From: Mycolicibacterium poriferae
Lineage (GTDB): Bacteria; Actinomycetota; Actinomycetes; Mycobacteriales; Mycobacteriaceae
NCBI RefSeq assembly: GCF_010728325.1
Contig: NZ_AP022570.1
Location: 2,108,001 to 2,172,000, forward strand
Length of the DNA stretch: 64,000 nucleotides
Direction: 5' to 3'
Part shown: one piece after another, positions 17,616 to 29,525 of the stretch
Layout: every line of letters starts with the position of its first letter
Position numbering within the stretch: the stretch's first letter is position 1
Notes under the pieces: generated by a model
What the model saw: only the letters and a program-made list of their open reading frames with translations
Told to the model about the DNA's origin: nothing
Database searches by the model: none
Made by a program: the position numbers and the translations under genes

Positions 17616-18332
17616 ATGCTCGACCTGATGCTGCCGCTGCAATGCGGCGGGTGCAGCGCCCCTGCCACGCCGTGGTGCCCAGAGTGCGACGGCGCGCTGG
17701 CCGTCCACCCCGACGAACCGCATCTCGTCACCCCGCGGATCGACCCCGGGGTGCCCGTCCTGTCGCTCGGGCGCTACGCCGGGCCGCGCCGCAAGGCGAT
17801 CGTCGCGGTCAAGGAGCACGGCCGCACCGACCTGATCCGACCGCTCGCCCACGCGCTGCACGACGGACTGGCACATCTGATGACCTGGGGAATCCTGGAA
17901 AGCCCGCTGGCGGTGGTGCCCGCCCCCACCAAGCGGTCGTCGGCCCGCAGGCGCGGCGGCGACCCCGTCACCCGAATCGCCCAACTCGCCGTCGCCAGTC
18001 CCGACTTGAGCGCCGGCAGCGACTTGAGCGCCGTCGCCAGCCCCGACCTGAGCGCCGTCGCCGGCACAGACCCGGATGCCGTCGCTGACTCTGGCCTGAG
18101 CGTCGTCGCGGCATTGCGCCTCAAGACCTTCACCCGGGACTCGGTGGGGCTGTCCAGCGCCGACCGTCAGCGCAACATCGCCGGCCGGGTCCGTCGCATC
18201 AGAGCCGTCGACGGGCCCGTGCTGCTGGTCGACGACATCGTCACCACCGGCGCCACGGCGGCCGAATCCGTCCATGTCCTGCAAACCGGCGGAGCCCACG
18301 TGGTCGCCGTGCTCGCGCTGGCGAACGCCTAG
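17616..18332 (+). CDS. ComF-family phosphoribosyltransferase-like protein
   Basis: This is the Rv3242c homologue. The 238-residue protein has an N-terminal zinc-finger-like CGGC...CPEC (about residues 10-24) and a C-terminal phosphoribosyltransferase loop VLLVDDIVTTGATAAES (about 203-219). The middle (about 127-168, bases 17994-18115) carries an in-frame, repeat-rich insertion of units such as SPDLSAV that looks recently expanded. ComF relatives take part in DNA uptake or repair in other bacteria; the role in mycobacteria is unclear. The start has a strong GGGAGGA site. Confidence 0.88.
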   Translation: MLDLMLPLQCGGCSAPATPWCPECDGALAVHPDEPHLVTPRIDPGVPVLSLGRYAGPRRKAIVAVKEHGRTDLIRPLAHALHDGLAHLMTWGILESPLAVVPAPTKRSSARRRGGDPVTRIAQLAVASPDLSAGSDLSAVASPDLSAVAGTDPDAVADSGLSVVAALRLKTFTRDSVGLSSADRQRNIAGRVRRIRAVDGPVLLVDDIVTTGATAAESVHVLQTGGAHVVAVLALANA

Positions 18333-18618
18333 CCGCGATTACCCCGAGATCAACCCGGCATGAAGAACTGAAAACAGGTCTGCCGAATTAGTGGCACGAA
18401 CACGTGAACTCGGACTACCGTCGGCACCAACGAACCGTGAACAACTCACGGCGGCGCTCCTCTAGGTGACGCGCCGGTATCGCGCCAGCGGTAGGAGGTG
18501 AGTCCTCGACACCTTGCACCGGCGAGCGGCGCGACCACATATGCCCCGTCGGCGCGATTTCTTCCCAGCCGGGCACGCAGCAGGCGTGCGTAAGCGAGAG
18601 AGAATCGAGTTGCCAAGC

Positions 18619-19299
18619 ATGTCAAGTTTTTCCGTGGACACCGACAGCGCAATGGTCATGGACGGCGAACCGTCCGAATCCTCCGGTAATGCCGACGTCG
18701 TCGTGACGGGCCGCAACGTCGAGGTGCCTGACCACTTCCGTCAGCACGTGACCGACAAGCTGTCCCGCCTGGAACGATTCGACCGCACCATCTACCTCTT
18801 CGATGTCGAGCTCTACCACGAGAAGAATCGCCGGCAACGCAAGAACTGTCAGCACATCGAGATCACCGCCCGCGGGCGTGGCCCGGTGGTGCGCGGCGAA
18901 GCCTGCGCCGACAGTTTCTACGCCGCCCTCGAAGCCGCCTACAGCAAACTCGAATCCCGGCTGCGCAAGAGCAAGGACCGGCGCAAGATCCACTACGGCG
19001 ACAAGCGGCCGGTGTCGCTGCACGAAGCGACCTCGCTCGACCACCTCGACGCCGCATTCGCCGTGCCCTCCGCCCCGAGCGTCGACGGGCAGCACAGCGA
19101 CGTCGCCGACGACCACGAACCCGGCCAGATCGTGCGTGTCAAGGAGCACCAGGCCACCCCGATGACCGTCGACGACGCGCTCTACGAGATGGAACTGGTC
19201 GGCCACGACTTCTTCCTGTTCCACGACAAGGAAAGCGACCGTCCATGCGTGGTCTACCGCCGCCACGCCTACGACTACGGGTTGATCCGGCTGGCCTGA
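18619..19299 (+). CDS. hpf: Ribosome hibernation promoting factor, long form
   Basis: Hpf binds the 30S subunit and dimerises or protects ribosomes during dormancy. The 226-residue long form has an N-terminal ribosome-binding domain (VVVTGRNVEVPDHFRQHVTDKL ... YAALEAAYSKLESRLRKSKDRRK), a linker, and a C-terminal dimerisation domain (VRVKEHQATPMTVDDALYEMELVGHDFFLF). The ATG at 18619 (MSSFSVDTD) was chosen over an open extension to 18514, which looks like leader sequence. The 286-bp upstream spacer holds no other gene that I can support. It corresponds to Rv3241c. Confidence 0.93.
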   Translation: MSSFSVDTDSAMVMDGEPSESSGNADVVVTGRNVEVPDHFRQHVTDKLSRLERFDRTIYLFDVELYHEKNRRQRKNCQHIEITARGRGPVVRGEACADSFYAALEAAYSKLESRLRKSKDRRKIHYGDKRPVSLHEATSLDHLDAAFAVPSAPSVDGQHSDVADDHEPGQIVRVKEHQATPMTVDDALYEMELVGHDFFLFHDKESDRPCVVYRRHAYDYGLIRLA

Positions 19300-19314
19300 G
19301 GACCGCCGCAGCCC

Positions 19315-19361
19315 GATCCGGCGCGCAACCGCACCCCAGGTGCCGGTTTGCGCGCCGGATC
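19315..19361 (+). terminator. Strong hairpin between hpf and secA1
   Basis: GATCCGGCGCGCAA (19315-19328) pairs perfectly with TTGCGCGCCGGATC (19348-19361). The inner bases form a further GCACC/GGTGC stem, so nearly the whole element folds. There is no U-tract, as is common in mycobacteria. It should separate hpf from secA1, which has a possible -10 element TACGAT at 19368. Confidence 0.75.
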
Positions 19362-19422
19362 CACCCGTACGATGGTGTCCGTCCACCGGTGACGAATCCA
19401 TCGAGGAAAAAGGGTTAACAGC

Positions 19423-22230
<2,808 letters not shown>

Positions 22231-22233
22231 GAC

Positions 22234-22330
22234 GTTGAGACTGCGCTCAGCGCGGGAAAGTTCGAGTGGACCCCGCAGTGGATGCAGTCTCAACGGTGAT
22301 TCCGCGCGGGATGCAGCCTCAACGGTGATC
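22234..22330. repeat. Inverted and direct repeats between secA1 and its convergent neighbour
   Basis: GTTGAGACTGC (22234-22244) is the inverse of GCAGTCTCAAC (22284-22294), a possible termination stem. GATGCAGYCTCAACGGTGAT is repeated at 22281 and 22310. The second copy runs into the stop codon of the minus-strand gene. Confidence 0.65.
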
Positions 22331-22823
22331 AGCCGATCTGCAGTGCGCAGAAGCGCCAGCTGCCGCGGTGCGCCTCGATGCGGCCGGCGACGGCGTGCAC
22401 CCTGCCGCGCCGCAGGAACGTGGCGAACACCTCGGCGGCGGTCACCTCGGTGTCGCCGGTATCCACGCAGCGCACCCGCACCCGGCGCAGCGTCGCACTG
22501 CCCGGTGGTGTGACCGCGGCGCGGGCGATGACCTGTTCGACGAGCACCGGGGTCATCAGCGGTTTGAGTTGAGCCACCGGCCGTCGCCGGTCGATCACCT
22601 CGACCAGCTGCCGCAGCGCCGTCTCGGCGAACACCACCGCCGACTTCGGCGGTCGCGGCTCGAGGGGCAGCGCCCGCCGCCGGCTCGACAGGCGGTGCGT
22701 CGGCGGTGCCGTGCACGACGGCCGGTGGGCACTCAGTGGCTGCGGCGCGGGCTCGTAGTCGATGACCGGAGCGGTGCTCCACTGAGATTCGACGGGGGAG
22801 ACGGGGGCGGGGGATGCGGACAT
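22329..22823 (-). CDS. DUF6459-type protein, Rv3235 homologue
   Basis: The 164-residue protein has a Pro/Ala/Arg-rich N-terminal half and a C-terminal domain of about 95 residues (AETALRQLVEVIDRRRPVAQLKPLMTPVLVEQV ... VHAVAGRIEAHRGSWRFCALQIG). This is the pattern of the actinobacterial Rv3235 family; function is unknown. As in M. tuberculosis it is divergent from the wax-ester-synthase gene, here with a 207-bp spacer (22824-23030). In other actinobacteria the family often sits next to secA. Confidence 0.8.
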   Translation of the reverse strand: MSASPAPVSPVESQWSTAPVIDYEPAPQPLSAHRPSCTAPPTHRLSSRRRALPLEPRPPKSAVVFAETALRQLVEVIDRRRPVAQLKPLMTPVLVEQVIARAAVTPPGSATLRRVRVRCVDTGDTEVTAAEVFATFLRRGRVHAVAGRIEAHRGSWRFCALQIG

Positions 22824-23030
22824 GCGGATACTCCAGCGGCCGAGACGGACGCGGGACGGTGCGTCCCGCGGTGAACGCCTGCTGGAGAGTGGCAGACCAC
22901 ATCATGTTCGCACGGCCCGCGGACACCCCCGCGCACCTATTGAGCACCCGATTGTGCGCGCACGCAGGAAGTGCCGTTACCGTGGCAGGGTCTTTGACCG
23001 AGGGGTGATCGAGGGGAGGCGGCCGCCGCA

Positions 23031-24440
23031 ATGGTGACCAGGCTGTCGGCGTCGGACGCATCCTTCTACCGGCTGGAGAACTCGTCGACCCCGATGTATG
23101 TCGGGTCGCTGCAGATCCTGCGCAAGCCCCGCAACGGGTTGAGCTACGAGACGCTGCTGGCCACCGTCGAGCAGCGGCTTCCGCAGGTCCCGCGGTACCG
23201 GCAGAAGGTGCGCGAGGTGACGCTGGGCCTGGCCCGCCCGGTCTGGGTCGACGACCGCGACTTCGACATCACCTACCACATCCGCCGCTCTGCCCTGCCG
23301 TCGCCGGGCAGCGACGCCCAGCTGCACGACCTGGTGGCGCGGTTGGGGTCGCGACCGCTGGACAGGTCGCGCCCGCTGTGGGAGATGTACCTGGTCGAGG
23401 GCCTGGCCAAGAACCGGGTCGCGATCTACACCAAGTCGCATCAGGCGCTGGTCAACGGGATGACGGCGTTGGAGATCGACCACGTCATCGCCGACCGCAC
23501 CCAGAAGCCCCCTGAGTTCGGCGAGGACATCTGGATCCCCGGTCGCGAGCCCAGTGACCGTCAGCTGATCATCGGGGCGCTGGGGGAGTGGATCACCCGG
23601 CCCACCGCACAGGCCGCGGCGGTGCGCACCGCGGTGACCGAGACCGTCACCAGCAGCACGCAGATGCTCGACCTCGGCCGGCGGATGGCCGAGGTGGCAC
23701 GCATCGTGGCGCGCGGCAACGCGCCGAACAGCCCGCTGAACACCCGGGTGTCGCGCAACCGGCGGTTCTCGGTGGCGTCGGGCAGCCTCGAGGAGTTCCG
23801 CGCCATCCGCGCCCGCTACGACTGCGACATCAACGACGTGGTCCTCGCGATGGTGGCCGGAGCGCTGCGCAACTGGCTGCTGTCGCGCGGCGAGCCCGTG
23901 ACGACGTCGACCACCGTGCGCGCCATGGCGCCGATGTCGGTGTATCCCGACGCCGAGATCGAGTCGACCGGTCCGGGGCAGGCGATAAGCGAGGTGGCGC
24001 CGTTCCTGGTGGACCTGCCCGTCGGCGAGGCCAACCCGGTGGTGCGGCTGTCCCAGATCGCCCACGCCACCGAATCGCATCCGACGGCCACCAGCCTTGT
24101 CGACGCCCGCACCATCGTCACGCTGTCGGGCTTCGCGCCGCCCACGCTGCACGCGATGGGCATCCGCGTCGCGACCAGTTTCTCGGCGCGGCTGTTCAAC
24201 CTGCTGATCACCAACGTGCCCGGCGCGCAGAAGCAGATGTACGTCGCCGGCACCAAACTGTTGGAGACCTACGCGGTGCCGCCGCTGCTGCACAACCAGG
24301 CGCTCGCGATCGGCGTGACGTCGTACAACGGCACGCTCTACTTCGGGATCAACGCCGACCGCGACGCGATGGCCGATGTCGACATGCTGCCCAGCCTGCT
24401 GCGCGAATCGCTCGACGAATTGGTCGAGGCCGCGAAGTAA
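23031..24440 (+). CDS. Wax ester synthase/diacylglycerol acyltransferase family protein (Tgs3-like)
   Basis: The 469-residue protein matches the two adjacent M. tuberculosis genes Rv3234c (tgs3) and Rv3233c as one unbroken frame. The family joins acyl-CoA to alcohols or diacylglycerol, using HHxxxDG. Here the motif reads SHQALVNG (136-143): the second histidine, H137, is kept but the first is Ser and the Asp is Asn. Other family motifs, PLWEMYLVEG, NDVVLAMVAGALR and LLITNVPG, are present. Activity may be reduced or altered. It heads the ppk2-DUF6912-reductase-desaturase series. Confidence 0.9.
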   Translation: MVTRLSASDASFYRLENSSTPMYVGSLQILRKPRNGLSYETLLATVEQRLPQVPRYRQKVREVTLGLARPVWVDDRDFDITYHIRRSALPSPGSDAQLHDLVARLGSRPLDRSRPLWEMYLVEGLAKNRVAIYTKSHQALVNGMTALEIDHVIADRTQKPPEFGEDIWIPGREPSDRQLIIGALGEWITRPTAQAAAVRTAVTETVTSSTQMLDLGRRMAEVARIVARGNAPNSPLNTRVSRNRRFSVASGSLEEFRAIRARYDCDINDVVLAMVAGALRNWLLSRGEPVTTSTTVRAMAPMSVYPDAEIESTGPGQAISEVAPFLVDLPVGEANPVVRLSQIAHATESHPTATSLVDARTIVTLSGFAPPTLHAMGIRVATSFSARLFNLLITNVPGAQKQMYVAGTKLLETYAVPPLLHNQALAIGVTSYNGTLYFGINADRDAMADVDMLPSLLRESLDELVEAAK

Positions 24441-24459
24441 CCGCGCCTAGAATTCGGCG

Positions 24460-25305
24460 GTGGGCACCACCAAAACCACGGCCGAGAGCGGCAAGCACAA
24501 GAAGGCCAAGATTCCCAAGAAGGTCTACGCCGCCGAGTTGTTCCGGCTGCAGACCGAGCTGGTGAAGTTGCAGGAATGGGTGCGCGCCACCGGTGCCCGC
24601 GTCGTCGTCGTGTTCGAGGGCCGCGACGCCGCCGGCAAAGGCGGAACCATCAAACGGATCACCGAGTACCTCAGCCCCCGGGTCGCCCGCATCGCGGCGC
24701 TGCCCGCACCATCGGATCGTGAACGGGGGCAATGGTATTACCAGCGCTACATCGAGCACCTGCCCGCGCGCGGGGAGATCGTGCTGTTCGACCGGTCCTG
24801 GTACAACCGGGCCGGTGTCGAGAAGGTGATGGATTTCTGCACCCCCGCCGAGCACATGCTCTTCCTGCGCCAGACACCGATCTTCGAGCAGATGCTCATC
24901 GACGACGGGGTGCTGCTGCGCAAGTACTGGTTCTCGGTCTCCGACGACGAACAGCTGCGGCGGTTCCGGTCCCGGCTCAATGATCCGGTGCGGCAGTGGA
25001 AGTTGTCGCCGATGGATCTGGAGTCCATCTACCGCTGGGAGGAGTACTCGCGGGCCAAGGACGAGATGATGGTGCACACCGACACCCCGATGAGCCCCTG
25101 GTTCATCGTCGAGTCCGACATCAAGCGCAATGCTCGGCTGAACATGATCGCCCATCTGCTGTCCACGATCGACTATCACGAGGTCGACCTGCCCACGGTG
25201 GACCTGCCCGACCGGCCGATCGTCGGGAACTACCGCAGGCCCGCCCGGGAACTGTCGACCTATGTTCCCGACCACGCTGCAGCGTTGATCGGCGATCCCG
25301 AATAG
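24460..25305 (+). CDS. ppk2: Polyphosphate kinase 2 family protein
   Basis: PPK2 enzymes use polyphosphate to phosphorylate nucleoside diphosphates. The 281-residue product has Walker A FEGRDAAGKGG (about residues 49-59), Walker B RSWYNRAGVE, and the conserved WYYQRY and SDDEQLRRFRSR segments, matching Rv3232c. The GTG start lies 19 bases after the previous stop, so co-transcription is likely. The basic N-terminus (KHKKAKIPKK) is typical of the family. Confidence 0.94.
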   Translation: MGTTKTTAESGKHKKAKIPKKVYAAELFRLQTELVKLQEWVRATGARVVVVFEGRDAAGKGGTIKRITEYLSPRVARIAALPAPSDRERGQWYYQRYIEHLPARGEIVLFDRSWYNRAGVEKVMDFCTPAEHMLFLRQTPIFEQMLIDDGVLLRKYWFSVSDDEQLRRFRSRLNDPVRQWKLSPMDLESIYRWEEYSRAKDEMMVHTDTPMSPWFIVESDIKRNARLNMIAHLLSTIDYHEVDLPTVDLPDRPIVGNYRRPARELSTYVPDHAAALIGDPE

Positions 25306-25322
25306 CGGCTACCCTCGGCGTC

Positions 25323-25898
25323 GTGCGTGTCTATGTCCCGGTGACCCTGGCCATGTTGCAGCGACTGGTCTCCGACGAGTCGGTGCAGCCCGTGAGCGGG
25401 ACGGCGTTCGCGGTGACCCCGACGCTGCGGGAGGCCTATGCGCACGGTGACGAGGACGAACTGGCCGACGTGGCACTGCGTGACGCGGCGCTGGCGTCCC
25501 TGCGGCTGTTGGCCGACGACACCCATGACACAGCCGACTCGAGCGAGCCCGACTCAGCCGGTACCGCCGCCTCAGCCGACTCAGCCGACTCAGCCGGCCC
25601 TGCCGGCACCCTGCCCACCCGGCGCGCGGTGGTGGAAGCCGATGCCGACGACGTCACGCTGCGACCCGACCTCGACGACGCGGTGGTGCGCGTGCGGGGG
25701 CCGATCCCGCTGACCAAGGTGATCGCGGCGTATGTCGACAACGCCGGCGCCGAGCCGGCCGTCAAGGCCGCCGTCGAGGTGATCGACGCGGCGGATCTGG
25801 GCAACGAGGACGCCGAGTTGACCGTCGGAGACGCCCAGGACCACGATCTGGCGTGGTACGCACCCCAGGAGCTGCCGTTCCTGCTCGAGCTGCTGTGA
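25323..25898 (+). CDS. DUF6912-like protein, Rv3231c homologue
   Basis: The 191-residue protein starts [16 protein letters not shown] at GTG 25323, 17 bases after ppk2, and ends [17 protein letters not shown], both typical of the Rv3231c family. Function is unknown. Between about residues 70 and 95 it carries a low-complexity, in-frame expansion of Ser-Ala-Asp/Gly units (repeated GACTCAGCCG). This makes it some 20 residues longer than the M. tuberculosis protein (169 residues as I recall it). Confidence 0.82.
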   Translation: MRVYVPVTLAMLQRLVSDESVQPVSGTAFAVTPTLREAYAHGDEDELADVALRDAALASLRLLADDTHDTADSSEPDSAGTAASADSADSAGPAGTLPTRRAVVEADADDVTLRPDLDDAVVRVRGPIPLTKVIAAYVDNAGAEPAVKAAVEVIDAADLGNEDAELTVGDAQDHDLAWYAPQELPFLLELL

Positions 25899-25907
25899 AG
25901 GGCTGGC

Positions 25908-25937
25908 TACGGAGCCGTAAGTTACGGTACCGTAGGT
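25908..25937. promoter_or_regulatory. Double palindrome before the ferredoxin reductase gene
   Basis: TACGGAGCCGTA (25908-25919) and the perfect palindrome TACGGTACCGTA (25923-25934) are separated by three bases. The same arrangement precedes desA3 at 27141. The spacing suggests two dimers on one face or a four-headed TetR-type complex. The regulator is not identified here. Confidence 0.65.
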
Positions 25938-25966
25938 TGAGCAACAGCGAGCCTGCAGGAGCCCCC

Positions 25967-27121
25967 ATGGCCAAGAGCACGATCAAGACCGCGGCCCGGG
26001 TTGCCGACACGGTGCGACCCACCGTCGCCGGCGCGAAGGAACGCCCGGGGTGGCATCTGCTGCGCACCGTCGCCGGCCGCATCACCACCCCGCTGCTGCC
26101 CGACGACTACCTGAAGCTGGCCAACCCGCTGTGGTCGGCGCGTGAGCTGCGCGGCAGGGTGCTCGAGGTGCGTCGGGAGACCGTCGACTCGGCCACGTTG
26201 GTGATCAAGCCCGGCTGGGGCTTCTCGTTCGACTACCAGGCAGGTCAGTACATCGGTATCGGTCTGCTGGTCGACGGCCGGTGGCGCTGGCGGTCCTACT
26301 CGCTGACCAGCGTGCCGGTCGACCGGCAGTCGGGGAGCAGGGGCGCGCGCACCATCACCATCACCGTCAAGGCCATGCCCGAGGGCTTCCTGTCCACGCA
26401 TCTGGTCGGCGGCGTCGAACCCGGCACCATCGTGAGACTGGCCGCGCCGCAAGGCAATTTCGTGTTACCGGATCCGGCGCCGGCGAAGATCCTGTTCCTG
26501 ACCGCGGGCTCGGGAATCACCCCGGTGATGTCGATGCTGCGCACCCTGGTCCGTCGCGATCAGCTCGGCGATGTGACCCATCTGCATTCCGCGCCGACCG
26601 CAGCCGACGTCCTGTTCGCCGGGGAACTGGCCGAACTCGCCGACGCCCACGAGGATTACCGACTGACGGTGCGGGCTACCCGGACTGAGGGTCGGGTGGA
26701 TCTGGCCCGGCTCGACGAGATCGTCCCCGACTGGCGGGAGCGCCAGACCTGGGCGTGCGGACCTGAAGCGATGCTGGAGGGCGCTGATCGAACGTGGAAG
26801 GCGGCGGGCATCCCCGAACGCCTGCACCTGGAGCGGTTCGCCGCGGTGCGCACGTCGGCGCACGGCAGCGGCGGCACCGTCGAGTTCGCCCGGGCGGGCA
26901 AGACGGCCACCGTCGACGGTGCGACGTCGCTGATGGACGCCGGCGAGGCGGCCGGTATCCAGATGCCGTTCGGCTGCCGGATGGGCATCTGTCAGTCCTG
27001 TGTCGTCGGACTGCTGGACGGGCACGTCCGGGACCTCCGGACAGGCGTCGAGCATGAACCCGGCAGCCGGGTGCAGACCTGTGTGTCTGCGGCGTCGGGG
27101 GATTGCACACTGGATGTGTAA
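25967..27121 (+). CDS. Ferredoxin-NADP reductase-type electron donor to DesA3 (Rv3230c homologue)
   Basis: The 384-residue protein passes electrons from NADPH to the DesA3 stearoyl-CoA desaturase; this partnership is known for Rv3230c-DesA3. It has an FAD domain ([11 protein letters not shown]), an NAD(P) domain ([16 protein letters not shown], then CGPEAM) and a C-terminal plant-type [2Fe-2S] domain with CRMGICQSC and a later VQTC, providing four cysteines. The ATG at 25967 leaves room for the double palindrome upstream; a longer start at 25853 would overlap it. desA3 follows after 69 bp. Confidence 0.93.
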   Translation: MAKSTIKTAARVADTVRPTVAGAKERPGWHLLRTVAGRITTPLLPDDYLKLANPLWSARELRGRVLEVRRETVDSATLVIKPGWGFSFDYQAGQYIGIGLLVDGRWRWRSYSLTSVPVDRQSGSRGARTITITVKAMPEGFLSTHLVGGVEPGTIVRLAAPQGNFVLPDPAPAKILFLTAGSGITPVMSMLRTLVRRDQLGDVTHLHSAPTAADVLFAGELAELADAHEDYRLTVRATRTEGRVDLARLDEIVPDWRERQTWACGPEAMLEGADRTWKAAGIPERLHLERFAAVRTSAHGSGGTVEFARAGKTATVDGATSLMDAGEAAGIQMPFGCRMGICQSCVVGLLDGHVRDLRTGVEHEPGSRVQTCVSAASGDCTLDV

Positions 27122-27137
27122 GCTTTACTAGCGAGTA

Positions 27138-27170
27138 ACCTACGGAGTCGTAGGTTACGATAGCGTAGGT
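27138..27170. promoter_or_regulatory. Double palindrome before desA3
   Basis: TACGGAGTCGTA (27141-27152), three bases, then TACGATAGCGTA (27156-27167). The first also extends to 9-bp arms as TAACCTACG-GAGT-CGTAGGTTA. It is nearly the same 27-bp element as at 25908, so one regulator probably controls both the reductase and the desaturase. The desA3 start is 24 bp downstream. Confidence 0.7.
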
Positions 27171-27190
27171 ACGCGAAAGGAGGGCTGAAG

Positions 27191-28447
27191 ATGGCGATCA
27201 CCGATGTACCCGAGTTCGCGCATCTGACCGATGCAGACGTCGAGAACCTCGCGCGCGAACTGGACGCGATCCGGCAGGACGTCGAAGAGTCCCGCGGCGC
27301 GCGGGACGCGCGCTACATCCGCCGCACCATCGCGGCCCAACGCGCGTTGGAGGTCACCGGCCGGCTCCTGCTGGCGGGCAGCTCCAAGCGGTCGTTCTGG
27401 TGGGCCGGTGCGACCACGCTGGGCGTGGCCAAGATCATCGAGAACATGGAGATCGGCCACAACGTCATGCACGGCCAGTGGGACTGGATGAACGATCCCG
27501 AAGTTCATTCCTCCACCTGGGAATGGGACATGAGTGGCGCGTCCAAGCACTGGCGCTTCACCCACAACTTCATGCACCACAAGTACACCAATATCCTGGG
27601 CATGGACGACGACGTGGGCTACGGCGTCATCCGGGTCACCCGCGACCAGAAGTGGCGGCCGTTCAACCTCAGCAACCTGTTCTTCAACACGCTGCTGGCG
27701 GTGGCCTTCGAGTGGGGTGTGGGGTTGCAGCACCTGGAGCTCGGCAAGATCTTCAAGGGCCGCGACGACCGCAAGGCCACGATGGTGCGGGTCCGCGAGT
27801 TCAGCGTGAAGGCTGGCAACCAGCTGGTCAAGGATTACGTCGCCTATCCGGCGATCACGTCGCTGTCGCCGGGCGCCACCTACAAGTCCACGCTCAAGGC
27901 CAACGCGGTGGCCAACGTCATCCGCAACGTCTGGGCCAACGCCGTCATCTTCTGCGGGCATTTCCCCGACGGCGCCGAGAAGTTCACCAAGACCGACATG
28001 GTCGGTGAGACCCGCGGCGAGTGGTACCTGCGACAGATGCTGGGCAGCGCCAACTTCGAGAACGGTCCTGTGCTGCGCTTCATGAGCGGCAACCTGTGCC
28101 ACCAGATCGAGCATCACCTGTTCCCGGATCTGCCGAGCAACCGGTACTACGAGATCTCCCTGCGGGTGCGCGAGCTCTGCGACAAGTACGACCTGCCCTA
28201 CACGACCGGCAACTTCGCTGTGCAGTACGGCAAGTCGTGGCGCACCATCGCCAAGCTCTCGCTGCCGGACCGGTTCCTGCGTGACACCGCCGACGACGCG
28301 CCCGAGACGCGCAGCGAGCGGATGTTCGCCGAGCTGGCACCTGCTCAGCGCACGGGGCTGAAGTCGGCCATCGCCGCGGTGCGGGCCCGCCGACGCGCCA
28401 AGCGCGCCGAGAAAGCTGCCGAGCAGCGACCGGAACTGGCGGCCTGA
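27191..28447 (+). CDS. desA3: Membrane acyl-CoA delta-9 desaturase DesA3
   Basis: DesA3 introduces the delta-9 double bond into stearoyl-CoA to make oleoyl-CoA in the membrane. The 418-residue protein shows the three histidine boxes GHNVMH, HNFMHHKYTN and HQIEHHLFPD. It matches Rv3229c. An AAAGGAGG ribosome site precedes ATG 27191. The electron donor gene is directly upstream and both have the same double-palindrome promoter element. The C-terminus is Ala/Arg/Lys rich. A very strong hairpin follows. Confidence 0.96.
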   Translation: MAITDVPEFAHLTDADVENLARELDAIRQDVEESRGARDARYIRRTIAAQRALEVTGRLLLAGSSKRSFWWAGATTLGVAKIIENMEIGHNVMHGQWDWMNDPEVHSSTWEWDMSGASKHWRFTHNFMHHKYTNILGMDDDVGYGVIRVTRDQKWRPFNLSNLFFNTLLAVAFEWGVGLQHLELGKIFKGRDDRKATMVRVREFSVKAGNQLVKDYVAYPAITSLSPGATYKSTLKANAVANVIRNVWANAVIFCGHFPDGAEKFTKTDMVGETRGEWYLRQMLGSANFENGPVLRFMSGNLCHQIEHHLFPDLPSNRYYEISLRVRELCDKYDLPYTTGNFAVQYGKSWRTIAKLSLPDRFLRDTADDAPETRSERMFAELAPAQRTGLKSAIAAVRARRRAKRAEKAAEQRPELAA

Positions 28448-28470
28448 TCGTTTAGACAGCAGTCGTTCAG

Positions 28471-28519
28471 ACTGCGATGAGGGCGGGGTCTTCTCGAAGA
28501 TCCCCGCCCTCATCGCAGT
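28471..28519. terminator. Bidirectional terminator between desA3 and the aldo-keto reductase
   Basis: ACTGCGATGAGGGCGGGG (28471-28488) pairs perfectly over 18 bp with 28502-28519. The loop can extend the stem by about five more pairs (TCTTC/GAAGA with one bulge). It lies between two converging genes and should serve both. Confidence 0.85.
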
Positions 28520-28547
28520 GTCAACGTGTCTTTGGGCTGGGTTTCTG

Positions 28548-29396
28548 TCAGTCCGGCACGTAGTCGAAGGTGTCCGGGTTCGGTCCGATGCGGCCCGAGT
28601 CACCCTGATCCAGCGTGGTGATCGCTTCGACGTCGTCCTGGCCGAGCTCGAAGTCGAACAGTGCAAAGTTGTCCTTGATGCGTTGCGGCGTCACCGATTT
28701 CGGGAACACGATGTCGCCGCGCTGGATGTGCCAGCGCAACACCACCTGCGCCGGCGACTTGCCGGCCGCCTCGGCGATGCGGGTGATCACCGGATCGTCG
28801 AGCACCTTGCCCTGCGCGATCGGCGACCACGCCTCGGTTTCGATGCCGTGCTGCTGGCCGTACACGCGGACCTCGTTGTTGACGAAGTACGGGTGGACCT
28901 CGATCTGGTTGACCGCAGGCACCGTCTCGGTCTCCTGCGCCAGCCGCTTGAGGTGCTCGACCTGGAAGTTCGACACCCCGATGCTACGGGCCCGGCCGTC
29001 TTTCTTGAACTCCTCCAACGTCTTCCACGTCGAGACGTAGTCGCCGCCGTAGAGCGTCGGCAGCGGCCAGTGGATCAGGAACAGGTCGACGTAATCGAAG
29101 CCGAGTGCCGACAACGTGTCGTCGAACGCGCGCCGCGCGTCGTCGGGCTTGTGGAAGCCGTTGTTGAGCTTGGAGGTGACGAACACCTCGGAACGGTCGA
29201 CGCCGGCGTGGCGGATGCCGTCACCGACGCCCTTCTCGTTCTGGTACATCTCCGCGGTGTCGATGTGGCGGTAGCCGATGTCCAGCGCGGTCTTGACCGC
29301 ATCGGCCGTGTCGTCGGGCGGGATCTGGAAGACGCCGAACCCCAATTGCGGGATCCTGTTGCCGTCGTTGAGGTCAATGGTGGGAACTGTGCTCAC
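28548..29396 (-). CDS. Aldo/keto reductase (diketogulonate reductase-like)
   Basis: The 282-residue NADPH-dependent (beta/alpha)8 enzyme reduces aldehydes or ketones. It has the family signature GYRHIDTAEMYQNEKGVG with catalytic Asp and Tyr, the lysine in TSKLNN, and the histidine in LIHWPL. GVSNFQVEHL and the C-terminal cofactor motif IVFPKSVTPQRIKDN are also present. Substrate cannot be assigned. It is not in the M. tuberculosis desA3-rsgA interval, so it is an insertion. The ATG follows an AAAGGAG site. Confidence 0.92.
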   Translation of the reverse strand: MSTVPTIDLNDGNRIPQLGFGVFQIPPDDTADAVKTALDIGYRHIDTAEMYQNEKGVGDGIRHAGVDRSEVFVTSKLNNGFHKPDDARRAFDDTLSALGFDYVDLFLIHWPLPTLYGGDYVSTWKTLEEFKKDGRARSIGVSNFQVEHLKRLAQETETVPAVNQIEVHPYFVNNEVRVYGQQHGIETEAWSPIAQGKVLDDPVITRIAEAAGKSPAQVVLRWHIQRGDIVFPKSVTPQRIKDNFALFDFELGQDDVEAITTLDQGDSGRIGPNPDTFDYVPD

Positions 29397-29525
29397 GTGT
29401 GCTCCTTTCGCCGACAGCGTGCCCCGTGCACACCGTGCGGAAACCTCGCCCCCACCACCGGTGACGACGGATCTGCGTGCCCGTCCCGAGGGGCTGGTGA
29501 CATCCAGTCGACGGCGTCGTCAGGC

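Noticed and set aside
18514..18618. N-terminal extension of Hpf
   Set aside because: The frame is open upstream, but the basic extension is unlike the family and the conserved start is at 18619.
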